A stretch of 5,259 bases of DNA. Origin: an uncultured Ruminococcus sp. Its GTDB lineage: Bacteria > Bacillota > Clostridia > Oscillospirales > Acutalibacteraceae. The stretch lies in NCBI GenBank assembly GCA_902773245.1, contig CACYDY010000212.1:1-5259 (forward strand). The letters run 5' to 3'. Positions 1 to 5,259 of the stretch are shown here, one piece after another. The translations under genes were made by a program, and so were the position numbers. Each line of letters starts with the position of its first letter. The first letter of the stretch is position 1. Below the pieces are notes generated by a model that saw only the letters and a list, made by a program, of their open reading frames with translations, was not told where the DNA came from and ran no database searches.

Positions 1-19
1 AAAAAAATTACGAAATATT

Positions 20-48
20 TTGACTTATGTTATAAAATGTGCTAAAAT
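20..48 (+). promoter_or_regulatory. Sigma-A-type promoter upstream of the HIT gene, extended -10
   Basis: A -35 box TTGACT (20-25) and a -10 box TAAAAT (43-48) are separated by exactly 17 nt. A TG one base upstream of the -10 (TGC before TAAAAT, 40-42) makes it an extended -10. Transcription would start near 54-56, giving a leader of about 50 nt before the ATG at 108. This is the best promoter match seen in the window and could drive the whole downstream cluster. The call is by motif only; no transcript data support it. Confidence 0.65.
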
Positions 49-55
49 TTAATTG

Positions 56-85
56 TTGCAAAACTAAACTTTTATTTGTTATAAT
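56..85 (+). promoter_or_regulatory. Possible second, tandem promoter for the HIT gene
   Basis: TTGCAA (56-61) and a perfect TATAAT (80-85) are 18 nt apart. TGT directly before the -10 (77-79) gives an extended -10. The predicted start, around 91-93, would leave only about 16 nt of leader, with the ribosome binding site at the very 5' end of the RNA. That is short but workable. It may be a real tandem promoter or a chance match in AT-rich DNA. Confidence 0.4.
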
Positions 86-107
86 CATACATAAGGAGTT
101 GTTCAAT

Positions 108-446
108 ATGGATTGTATTTTTTGTGAAATCATAAAAGGTAATATTCCCTCAACCAAGGTTTATGAGGACGAATTTGTGACAGCATTCAACGACTTGAAT
201 CCGCAAATGCCGGTTCACGTTTTGATCGTTCCGAAGAAGCATATCGCAAGTGCAAACGATATCGCCGAGGAGGACGCTTTTCTCGTTGGAAAAGTTTTTC
301 TTGCCGCACAGAAAATCGCCGAAAAGCTCGGCTTGGATAACGGATACAGAATAATTAACAACTGCGGTGAAGCTGCCGGTCAGACTGTAAAGCACCTTCA
401 TTTCCATATGCTTGGCGGAAAGACTATGGGAGAAAAAATCATCTGA
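108..446 (+). CDS. hinT: HIT-family (HINT branch) purine nucleoside phosphoramidase-like protein
   Basis: This is a 112-residue cytosolic histidine-triad protein. HINT-branch enzymes hydrolyse AMP linked to amines or other leaving groups, using the middle histidine of the triad as nucleophile. The triad is seen as KHLHFHMLGG at residues 95-104 (H96, H98, H100), with H98 the expected nucleophile. An N-terminal CIFC (C3, C6), H45 in VPKKHI and H96 could form the zinc site known from Gram-positive HIT proteins. The conserved core NPQMPVHVLIVPKKH lies at 31-45. The ATG at 108 is chosen because AAGGAG (93-98) sits 9 nt upstream and the CIFC motif follows at once; the open frame does extend back to a GTG at 39, but that lies within the promoter. 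The C-terminus ends GGKTMGEKII, without the WPPG-type ending of many HINT proteins. The family call is firm; the physiological substrate is unknown. Confidence 0.93.
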   Translation: MDCIFCEIIKGNIPSTKVYEDEFVTAFNDLNPQMPVHVLIVPKKHIASANDIAEEDAFLVGKVFLAAQKIAEKLGLDNGYRIINNCGEAAGQTVKHLHFHMLGGKTMGEKII

Positions 447-473
447 AAAATAAAACGCAAAATAAAAAATTCA

Positions 474-512
474 GGGCAGTTTCGTAATAGTATCCGATAA
501 CCGACGCTGCCT
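474..512 (+). other. Weak hairpin between the HIT and phosphoribosyltransferase genes
   Basis: GGCAG (475-479) pairs with CTGCC (507-511). An inner TCG/CGA pairing (482-484 with 502-504) lies beyond a small mismatch, around a loop of about 17 nt. The right arm is followed by TATTTTATG, which is T-rich but not a proper U-tract, and the hairpin ends 8 nt before the GAGGT ribosome binding site of the next gene. It could be a leaky terminator, a processing site or a stabilising 5' structure. No convincing promoter was seen in this 86-nt gap, so read-through from the HIT gene is likely. Confidence 0.3.
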
Positions 513-532
513 ATTTTATGAGGTAGATAATT

Positions 533-1078
533 ATGTCTGAAACATATAAAATGAAAATTGCAGGGCTTGAAAGAGAGCTGCCGCTTTGTCCCGTCAGCGA
601 TACCCTTGATATCGCAGCTTTTGTTATGTTTGGAGATATCGAAATAACCGAAGCCACAGCAAGAGAGCTTTTGAAAAAATGTCCCGAGCACGATATCGTG
701 ATAACCGCAGAAGCTAAAGGTATTCCGCTTTGCTATGAAATGGCAAGGCAGGGCTGCCGTCAGTATGAAATCGCAAGAAAATCTATTAAGACTTATGACA
801 TTGACCCTATTTCTTTTGAAGTCAAGTCTATCACCACAGCCGCCGTTCAAAAGCTTTATCTTGCAAAAGAACGCGCAGAAAAGCTAAAAGAAAAAAGAGT
901 TCTTATTGTAGATGATGTTATCAGTACGGGAGCTTCACTTTCCGTTCTTGAAAATCTGGTGGAACAGGCCGGTGGTATTATTGTGGGAAAAGCCGCTGTG
1001 CTTGCCGAAGGTGACGCCGCACAGCGTGACGACATTATCTTTTTGGAAAAGCTTCCTCTTTTTCCGAAAAACAATTAA
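533..1078 (+). CDS. Phosphoribosyltransferase family protein, adenine PRTase-like (type I)
   Basis: This is a 181-residue soluble enzyme of the type I phosphoribosyltransferase fold, which joins a base to the ribose-5-phosphate of PRPP. The diagnostic PRPP loop is clear: VLIVDDVISTGAS at residues 123-135, with hydrophobic strand, two acidic residues and a TGAS phosphate loop. VITAEAKGIPL (57-67) corresponds to the second PRPP/pyrophosphate-contacting loop of adenine PRTases, and the ARK at 81-83 to the region before their flexible loop. The C-terminal hood (AAVLAEGDAAQRDDIIFLEKLPLF) resembles that of Apt and xanthine PRTases. Length is close to Apt (about 170-180). The ATG at 533 has a modest GAGGT site (520-524) 8 nt upstream. 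The next gene starts 14 nt downstream. Adenine is the most likely substrate, but another purine or a regulatory PRPP-sensing role cannot be excluded, so no symbol is given. Confidence 0.87.
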   Translation: MSETYKMKIAGLERELPLCPVSDTLDIAAFVMFGDIEITEATARELLKKCPEHDIVITAEAKGIPLCYEMARQGCRQYEIARKSIKTYDIDPISFEVKSITTAAVQKLYLAKERAEKLKEKRVLIVDDVISTGASLSVLENLVEQAGGIIVGKAAVLAEGDAAQRDDIIFLEKLPLFPKNN

Positions 1079-1084
1079 AAGGAG
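1078..1084 (+). promoter_or_regulatory. Ribosome binding site that sets the comEC start
   Basis: AAAGGAG directly follows the phosphoribosyltransferase stop codon. The GTG at 1084 overlaps the last base of this site and cannot be its start. The in-frame GTG at 1093 lies 8 nt downstream, an ideal distance. This moves the start three codons in from the longest open frame. Confidence 0.8.
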
Positions 1085-1092
1085 TGACTCGG

Positions 1093-3345
1093 GTGAAAAG
1101 ACCTTTTGCTTGTATCGGGTTTAGCACGCTCTTTTCGCTTGTGTTTGCAACGGCATTTCACACTGCGGTATTTGAAACAGCCGCAGTGTTGTTTGTTTTA
1201 TTTATAATATTTCTGCTGCTGAAAGCTGTAAAGAAAAAACAGACTGCTGCATTTGCAGTTTGCTGTATCTTTGCAAGTCTGGCAATGTTTGGGTATGTTG
1301 GTGTGCAGAAACACTATGTAACTCCGATCGTTGAAAAGTATGACGATAAAGACGTTGATTTTACGGGTATTGTGATTTCCGACCCTTATACAAACGGAAC
1401 AAACACACATTTTACTGTAAAGACCTTAACTATTAACGGTGAACAAGATGAAAAAAACATCAGTGTGACAACAAATTATACCGTACCGACTGAAATCTAT
1501 GACCTCATTGAATGCCATTCAAAACTTGAATCAAGCTGCGAAGAAGGCTACGGCTATGCGTCCTATTACGGGGCAAGAAACATATTCCTGACAACATATA
1601 TTTCATCATACAGCAATGACAGCCACTACAAAATAACAGAAAACGAAAACAAACCATTTTACTCTATTTTTCACGATATCAGAAAGTATGCAGCCCTGAC
1701 GTTTCAAAAATATCTCCCCTTCGACGAAGCTTCGCTCTCCACCGCCATGATAACAGGCGACAAAAACTACTTGCGTGACGAAATTTACACACCGTTCAAA
1801 AAACTGGGGATCTCACACATTCTTGTTGTTTCGGGCTTACATTTGTCGATCGTATCGGGTGTATTCGCCGCTCTGATATCCGTGACAAACAAAAACAAAT
1901 ACATCTCCGCTTTGATGCAGATCATTCCGGTAGTATTTTTTGCCGCAGTCAGCGGTTTCAGCTTCTCTGTCAGAAGAGCTATGATAATGAGCCTTATTGC
2001 AATAATTTCCCCTTTGCTGTCACAGCGAAGCGACGGACTTAATTCCTTGGGAATAGCGGCGTTTTTGCTGTGTCTGAATCCTCTCAATGTCGGTGACGTC
2101 GGTATGCTGTGGTCGTTTTCATGTACCGCTTCAATTCTGATTTATTCGCAGCGTATTTATAAATTTATAGTCGAACGCTTTGAGGTAAAAAACGGGTTTG
2201 CAAAAAAATTTGTGACTGTGCTGTCAACTTCAACGGCTGCGTTTGTCGGTTCGCTGCCGCTTCTTTTCTTTGTTGCCGAATCGTTTTCTCCCTACACGCT
2301 GATCGTTAACATTCTGACGGTTCCTTTTACGGGTTTGGTAATAATCTGCGGCGGCCTGTCGGTATTGTTCTTTGCTGCAAAGCTGACTGTTTTAGCGTAT
2401 CCGCTTATGTTTGTGAGCGGTCTGACGGCTAAGTATTTTATTTTTATAACCGACCTGTTTTCAAAGCTGCCCTACTCTTTTGTAAAAACGAACTCGCCTT
2501 TGATGTACTTCGGTTTTGGGCTGATAGTTTTTATGATACTGACTGTCATCGTTTTTGACAAGAAAAAACGATACAGAGGAGTTTGCGTTCTGATTTCCGC
2601 AGCCGTTCTGATTGGGTCTTTCTGCATTGAAGCCGTGATAAAATCAGACAAAATAACTCTGTCTGTTCTCGATGTCGGAAACGGTCTTGCAGTTACGGTG
2701 AAAAATCGTGATAATGTGATTGTTCTTAATTCTTACGGTGAAAAATATCAGTATTCGACCATAAAAAACGAATTATCCAACTATGAACAGGTTGCCTGTA
2801 TGATCGACATTCCGCCGTACAAAACCAATTACGACTATTGCAGACGAATAGCCAACGATTTTGATATCAGAAAAGTTTTGGTATACGGAAATTATTACTA
2901 TGACAAATACAGCTATCTCAGGTATTCGTCGGTTGACGTTGAAAATATCAGCCGTGACTACACTTTGTATATGTTCGGCGATTCCGTGCTGAATATTTCA
3001 AGTGTTAAAGGCTGCGCATGGGAATATCTGTACATTTACTCAACGGAGATATTAATATGTCCTTTGAATGCCGATTTCAGCAAGCTTCCCGCGAAATTTA
3101 AAAATCCCGATATTGCAATACTCGGCAATTCAACACAAAATTTTGATTTTGACGAAGATGTTTATATCATCGTTTCGTCTTACGGCGATGAATGCTTTGA
3201 TACCTGCGGCTTTCTGAAAAACAGAGTTTGTGTTGTTGAAGCTACCAACGGAAACGGCAGGATCGACCTCACCTTTTCAAAGAATAACAATGTAGACATC
3301 TCAAGAGAATACACAGGAGGAGTGACAAGGTATGCCAAAGATTAG
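1093..3345 (+). CDS. comEC: ComEC/Rec2-family DNA uptake channel with degenerate C-terminal nuclease-like domain
   Basis: This is a 750-residue polytopic membrane protein, the channel through which single-stranded DNA enters naturally competent cells. Three N-terminal hydrophobic segments (about 7-25, 27-46, 51-71) precede an extracytoplasmic OB-like (DUF4131) region at about 87-190, which has two cysteines (C141, C149) that could form a disulfide. The Competence domain follows, with hallmark motifs LGISHILVVSGLHL (238-251), GFSFSVRRAMIM (288-299), DVGMLWSFSCTASI (335-348) and PYTLIVNILTVPFTG (400-414). Further membrane segments run to about 515. Residues 519-735 occupy the place of the metallo-beta-lactamase-like domain, but DVGQGD reads DVGNGL (527-532) and the HxHxDH position reads PPYKTNYDY (574-582), so the metal ligands are gone. 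Length is normal for the family and the reading frame is intact. Whether this organism is competent cannot be told; no other com gene is in the window. Confidence 0.93.
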   Translation: MKRPFACIGFSTLFSLVFATAFHTAVFETAAVLFVLFIIFLLLKAVKKKQTAAFAVCCIFASLAMFGYVGVQKHYVTPIVEKYDDKDVDFTGIVISDPYTNGTNTHFTVKTLTINGEQDEKNISVTTNYTVPTEIYDLIECHSKLESSCEEGYGYASYYGARNIFLTTYISSYSNDSHYKITENENKPFYSIFHDIRKYAALTFQKYLPFDEASLSTAMITGDKNYLRDEIYTPFKKLGISHILVVSGLHLSIVSGVFAALISVTNKNKYISALMQIIPVVFFAAVSGFSFSVRRAMIMSLIAIISPLLSQRSDGLNSLGIAAFLLCLNPLNVGDVGMLWSFSCTASILIYSQRIYKFIVERFEVKNGFAKKFVTVLSTSTAAFVGSLPLLFFVAESFSPYTLIVNILTVPFTGLVIICGGLSVLFFAAKLTVLAYPLMFVSGLTAKYFIFITDLFSKLPYSFVKTNSPLMYFGFGLIVFMILTVIVFDKKKRYRGVCVLISAAVLIGSFCIEAVIKSDKITLSVLDVGNGLAVTVKNRDNVIVLNSYGEKYQYSTIKNELSNYEQVACMIDIPPYKTNYDYCRRIANDFDIRKVLVYGNYYYDKYSYLRYSSVDVENISRDYTLYMFGDSVLNISSVKGCAWEYLYIYSTEILICPLNADFSKLPAKFKNPDIAILGNSTQNFDFDEDVYIIVSSYGDECFDTCGFLKNRVCVVEATNGNGRIDLTFSKNNNVDISREYTGGVTRYAKD
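1160..1205 (+). terminator. Terminator-like hairpin inside the 5' end of comEC
   Basis: ACACTGCGG (1160-1168) and CCGCAGTGT (1181-1189) form a perfect 9-bp GC-rich stem around a 12-nt loop. It is followed at once by the T-rich run TGTTTGTTTTATTT (1190-1203), interrupted by G and A. It lies 67 nt into the coding region. It has the outline of an intrinsic terminator and could attenuate transcription when comEC is not being translated. The broken T-tract and the coding constraint mean it may be coincidental. Confidence 0.35.
3316..3322 (+). promoter_or_regulatory. Strong ribosome binding site for holA, inside comEC
   Basis: GGAGGAG lies within the last codons of comEC, 9 nt before the holA ATG at 3332. 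The two frames overlap by 14 nt, so ribosomes finishing comEC can restart on holA. The strength of this site suggests that holA is translated well whatever the level of comEC. Confidence 0.75.
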
Positions 3346-4372
3346 TGAAAACGAGTTCAAAAAGCTTCTCACATCGGGTGATTTCGGAACGCTTTATTAC
3401 ATTTGCGGAACCGAAAAAATGCTTGTTTCTCACAACACAAAAAAGCTGGTTGAAAAAACTGCCGGAAAAAATCCCTCGGATTTTAACTATCATGTTTTCA
3501 GCAACGATTTTGACGTGGACGAATTTGCCGTTTCGCTGCAGGTAGTACCTTTTGTGAGCGAATACAATGTTGTGGTTGTAAAAGACCTGGATTTTTCCGA
3601 GTTCTCATCGTCGGACGGTGACAGGATCATAGACCTGATCTCAAACGTTTCCGGAGAAACTATCGTAATACTGACCTATCCCACCAAACCCGAAGAAAAA
3701 ACAACTGCAAAAGACAAAAAATTAAAAACGCTTTCCGCTAAAAAAGGAACCGTTGTAGAATATAACAAGCTCACCCCCTTGGCGCTGCAAAAAAAGCTGA
3801 TTTCATGGGCAAGCAAACGAAATATTATCATCAGTCAAAAAACAGCTTCATTGATCATTGAATACTGCGGAACCGATCTCACTGCGCTTCGCAATGAACT
3901 TGAAAAGCTTTGCTCATACGTTGGCGAAGGCGGAGAAATTACGAATCAGCACGTTGAAACGCTTGTTTCCAAAAACCTGGAATCAAGTATTTTCGACATT
4001 TCAAAAGCCGTTATCAACCATGACGGAACGACTGCTTTCACGGTTCTTGACAGACTTATTTATCAAAAAGAAGAGCCGATCGCAATATTGGGAGTTCTTG
4101 CGGCGGCTTACGTTGATATGTATCGCGCGAGAATAGCAATAAAATGCGGCAGCCGTTCAACGGAGCTTTCAAAGTGGTTCAATTACAAATCCGAATACCG
4201 ACTGAAACAAGCCGAACTCAACAGCAAAAGAACATCGACCGCAGTTCTTAGAAAAAGCATTGACGCTATCACCCAAACCGATATTTTGCTGAAAAGCACA
4301 CGAACAGACGACAGAGTACAGCTTGAATTACTGATCGTCAAGCTTTTGATGATCGCAAACGAGGACAGATAA
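3332..4372 (+). CDS. holA: DNA polymerase III subunit delta (clamp-loader wrench subunit)
   Basis: This is a 346-residue cytosolic protein. Delta opens the DnaN sliding clamp as part of the replisome clamp loader. The divergent AAA+ N-terminal domain (about 18-145) starts with LYYICGTEKMLV (21-32) and has no Walker A motif, as expected for delta. VVPF (71-74), followed by the strand NVVVVKDLD (79-87), matches the position of the hydrophobic plug that inserts into the clamp. The helical lid (about 148-212) contains CGTDLTALRNELEKLCSY (179-196), a characteristic delta segment. The C-terminal collar domain (about 215-342) starts near SSIFDISKAV (218-227). Length matches the usual 330-350. The gene overlaps comEC by 14 nt in another frame, the comEC-holA order common in Firmicutes, and the next gene starts 2 nt after its stop. 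It is probably essential, unlike comEC. Confidence 0.92.
   Translation: MPKISENEFKKLLTSGDFGTLYYICGTEKMLVSHNTKKLVEKTAGKNPSDFNYHVFSNDFDVDEFAVSLQVVPFVSEYNVVVVKDLDFSEFSSSDGDRIIDLISNVSGETIVILTYPTKPEEKTTAKDKKLKTLSAKKGTVVEYNKLTPLALQKKLISWASKRNIIISQKTASLIIEYCGTDLTALRNELEKLCSYVGEGGEITNQHVETLVSKNLESSIFDISKAVINHDGTTAFTVLDRLIYQKEEPIAILGVLAAAYVDMYRARIAIKCGSRSTELSKWFNYKSEYRLKQAELNSKRTSTAVLRKSIDAITQTDILLKSTRTDDRVQLELLIVKLLMIANEDR
4361..4365 (+). promoter_or_regulatory. Ribosome binding site of rnmV within the end of holA
   Basis: GAGGA is embedded in the last holA codons, 9 nt before the ATG at 4375. The holA stop and the next start are separated by only two bases, which suggests translational coupling and fixes the start of the downstream gene. 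Confidence 0.7.
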
Positions 4373-4374
4373 GC

Positions 4375-4980
4375 ATGATAAAAATTAAAGAAGCTATCAT
4401 TGTTGAAGGAAGATACGACAAAATACGTCTTGCAGCTCTTTTTGACACTGCAATAATCGAAACAGGCGGATTTCGGATTTTTAAAGACGATGAAAAAAAG
4501 ACCGTGATCAAAAAGCTTGCAGCCGCAAAAGGAATAGTTATTCTTACCGACAGCGACGGGGCAGGTTTTGTGATAAGAAACTTCTTGAAAGGAATTATTA
4601 CCGATAATTCACAATTGAAGCAGGCATACATTCCCGATATACCGGGAAAAGAAAAGCGTAAGTCAAAACCGTCAAAGCAGGGATTGCTCGGAGTAGAGGG
4701 CATGACCGACGAAATAATTACAAATGCGGTTTTAAACAGCGGCGCCAAAGTTATCGGCGAAGAAGCTGCCGGAAGTATCGGAGAAATAACCAAAACTGAT
4801 TTTTACGAATACGGCTTGACAGGAAGTGAAAACAGTTCTGCATTGAGGAAATTGCTGCTGCAGGAGCTTGGATTTCCTCAATATATGACTACGAACGCTT
4901 TGTTGAGCGCAGTTAATTTAATTTATAACAAAAGTGAATTTGAAAGTATTCTTGATAAAACGAAAACGGCTTCAGGTTAG
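4375..4980 (+). CDS. rnmV: TOPRIM-domain protein, ribonuclease M5-like (DUF4093 type)
   Basis: This is a 201-residue cytosolic protein. RNase M5 of Bacillus removes the precursor ends of 5S rRNA, using a TOPRIM domain and, in that species, ribosomal protein L18 as cofactor. The TOPRIM signature is complete: IIVEGRYDK (8-16, with E11 and D15) and ILTDSDGAGFVIRNFL (56-71, with D59 and D61). The family-typical link QAYIPDIPGKEK...KQGLLGVEGM (83-110) follows. The C-terminal half (about 120-195) resembles the extension seen in clostridial RNase M5-like proteins rather than the short Bacillus form (about 186 residues). The rnmV gene is often followed by ksgA; here it ends the transcription unit and the next gene is convergent. 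The final codons are part of the terminator stem. The family call is firm; 5S maturation as substrate is inferred. Confidence 0.86.
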   Translation: MIKIKEAIIVEGRYDKIRLAALFDTAIIETGGFRIFKDDEKKTVIKKLAAAKGIVILTDSDGAGFVIRNFLKGIITDNSQLKQAYIPDIPGKEKRKSKPSKQGLLGVEGMTDEIITNAVLNSGAKVIGEEAAGSIGEITKTDFYEYGLTGSENSSALRKLLLQELGFPQYMTTNALLSAVNLIYNKSEFESILDKTKTASG

Positions 4981-5010
4981 GAGATAATTCTAAACCTGAA
5001 GCCGTTTTTT
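4963..5010 (+). terminator. Strong intrinsic terminator overlapping the rnmV stop, probably bidirectional
   Basis: AAAACGGCTTCAGGTT (4963-4978) and AACCTGAAGCCGTTTT (4993-5008) form a perfect 16-bp stem with a 14-nt loop, ending in six Ts (5005-5010). The left arm encodes the last residues of rnmV, and the TAG stop lies at the top of the stem. Read on the minus strand, the same stem is followed by TTTTCGTTTT (complement of 4957-4966), so it can also stop transcripts from the convergent gene on the right. It marks the end of the five-gene cluster. Confidence 0.92.
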
Positions 5011-5114
5011 GTACTAATAATTCAAACTTCCCACACCTGAAATAAGGTTCACCATAGAGTTTATTGTATTTGACAATCACTATCCACAATTTAAGAGTAG
5101 AGTAAATGTATGCA

Positions 5115-5140
5115 GGGTTCGGGGCTGACGCCCCGAACCC
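5115..5140. repeat. GC-rich perfect palindrome, REP-like intergenic element
   Basis: GGGTTCGGGGC (5115-5125) and GCCCCGAACCC (5130-5140) form a perfect 11-bp stem with the tetraloop TGAC. Its GC content is far above the AT-rich DNA around it, and no U-tract follows on either strand, so it does not look like an intrinsic terminator. Compact GC-rich hairpins between convergent genes are typical of repeated extragenic palindromes in bacterial genomes. A copy number cannot be judged here because only one copy is in the window. The rest of the gap (5011-5114, 5141-5166) shows nothing I can support. Confidence 0.6.
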
Positions 5141-5166
5141 GTGTAAATCTTTGCATTAAGCTAAAT

Positions 5167-5259
5167 TTAAGATTCTGCAATATCCGAAAATGTGAATCTT
5201 ATAACCTTTGACAGATCCTTTGGCGAGATCTCCACCTGACAGCCTATTTTGCCGGCGCT
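5167..5259 (-). CDS. C-terminal end of an unidentified convergent gene (partial)
   Basis: Read on the minus strand from the window edge there is an open frame of 30 codons ending at a TAA (5167-5169). Its residues start SAGKIGCQVEISPKDLSK and end FSDIAES. The alternation of hydrophobic and charged residues, and base composition like that of the neighbouring genes, make it look like a genuine protein end rather than a random frame. The start lies beyond the window. I do not recognise the family from so short a piece. It converges on the rnmV cluster. A 7-bp AT-rich inverted repeat (5169-5175 with 5194-5200) spans its last codons, but its own terminator is more likely the bidirectional stem at 4963-5008. 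Confidence 0.5.
   Translation of the reverse strand, partial: SAGKIGCQVEISPKDLSKVIRFTFSDIAES

Noticed and set aside
39..107. A longer HIT reading frame starting at GTG 39.
   Set aside because: It would begin inside the -10 region of the best promoter, has no ribosome binding site, and adds residues not typical of the family ahead of the CIFC motif.
398..850. Long open frames on the minus strand opposite the genes (for example 398-850, 1785-2087 and 4338-4793).
   Set aside because: They lie opposite clearly identified proteins, show no family motifs and have composition typical of antisense shadows.
1725..1734. The 10-bp palindrome CGAAGCTTCG in comEC.
   Set aside because: It is short, lies in well-conserved coding sequence and has no T-tract or second copy; it is likely a chance result of codon choice.
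5070..5098. A perfect TTGACA (5070-5075) that might be a -35 box in the intergenic region.
   Set aside because: At 16-18 nt spacing only TAAGAG or AAGAGT-like sequences are present, which are poor -10 boxes, and no gene follows on the plus strand within the window.
5106..5159. A 17-codon open frame (ATG 5106 to TAA 5159) on the plus strand through the palindrome.
   Set aside because: No good ribosome binding site, the coding potential comes only from the GC-rich palindrome, and the frame is very short; it is better explained as a non-coding repeat.
5167..5200. An inverted repeat (5169-5175 with 5194-5200) as terminator of the convergent gene.
   Set aside because: The stem is only 7 bp, AT-rich, with an 18-nt loop that contains coding sequence, and the following minus-strand sequence is AAATTTAGC rather than a T-tract.
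1..5259. A novel defence, toxin-antitoxin or other accessory system.
   Set aside because: All five complete genes belong to known housekeeping or competence families in a familiar order, and no transposase, integrase, repeat array or unexplained gene pair is present.

Overview
The window looks like ordinary chromosome from a low-GC Gram-positive bacterium, most likely a gut-type member of the Clostridia (Ruminococcaceae/Oscillospirales style). The support is AT-rich intergenic DNA, strong AGGAGG-type ribosome binding sites, a GTG start, sigma-A-like promoter boxes, and the Firmicutes order comEC-holA followed by an RNase M5-type gene. The taxon is inferred from gene content and base composition, not from a marker gene.

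Layout: a promoter region (1-107) precedes five co-directional plus-strand genes: a HIT-family nucleotide hydrolase (108-446), a PRPP-binding phosphoribosyltransferase (533-1078), the competence DNA channel ComEC (1093-3345), the clamp-loader delta subunit HolA (3332-4372) and a TOPRIM-domain RNase M5-like protein (4375-4980). Spacing tightens along the cluster: 86 nt, 14 nt, a 14-nt overlap, then 2 nt. The last four genes therefore look like one operon, perhaps led by the HIT gene. A strong hairpin terminator straddles the last stop codon. After it come about 190 nt of non-coding DNA holding a GC-rich perfect palindrome. The last 93 nt are the 3' end of a convergent minus-strand gene that runs off the window.

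Functionally this is a housekeeping cluster for nucleic-acid and nucleotide metabolism: nucleotide-conjugate hydrolysis, base salvage from PRPP, DNA uptake, sliding-clamp loading and 5S rRNA maturation. No mobile element, CRISPR array, tRNA or rRNA was seen.

The most notable point is that the C-terminal metallo-beta-lactamase-like domain of ComEC keeps its overall outline but has lost every recognisable metal-binding motif, so it is predicted to be catalytically dead. Secondary points are a terminator-like hairpin inside the start of comEC, the bidirectional terminator overlapping the rnmV coding end, the REP-like palindrome, and the short convergent gene tail. I did not find a convincing undescribed multi-gene system.
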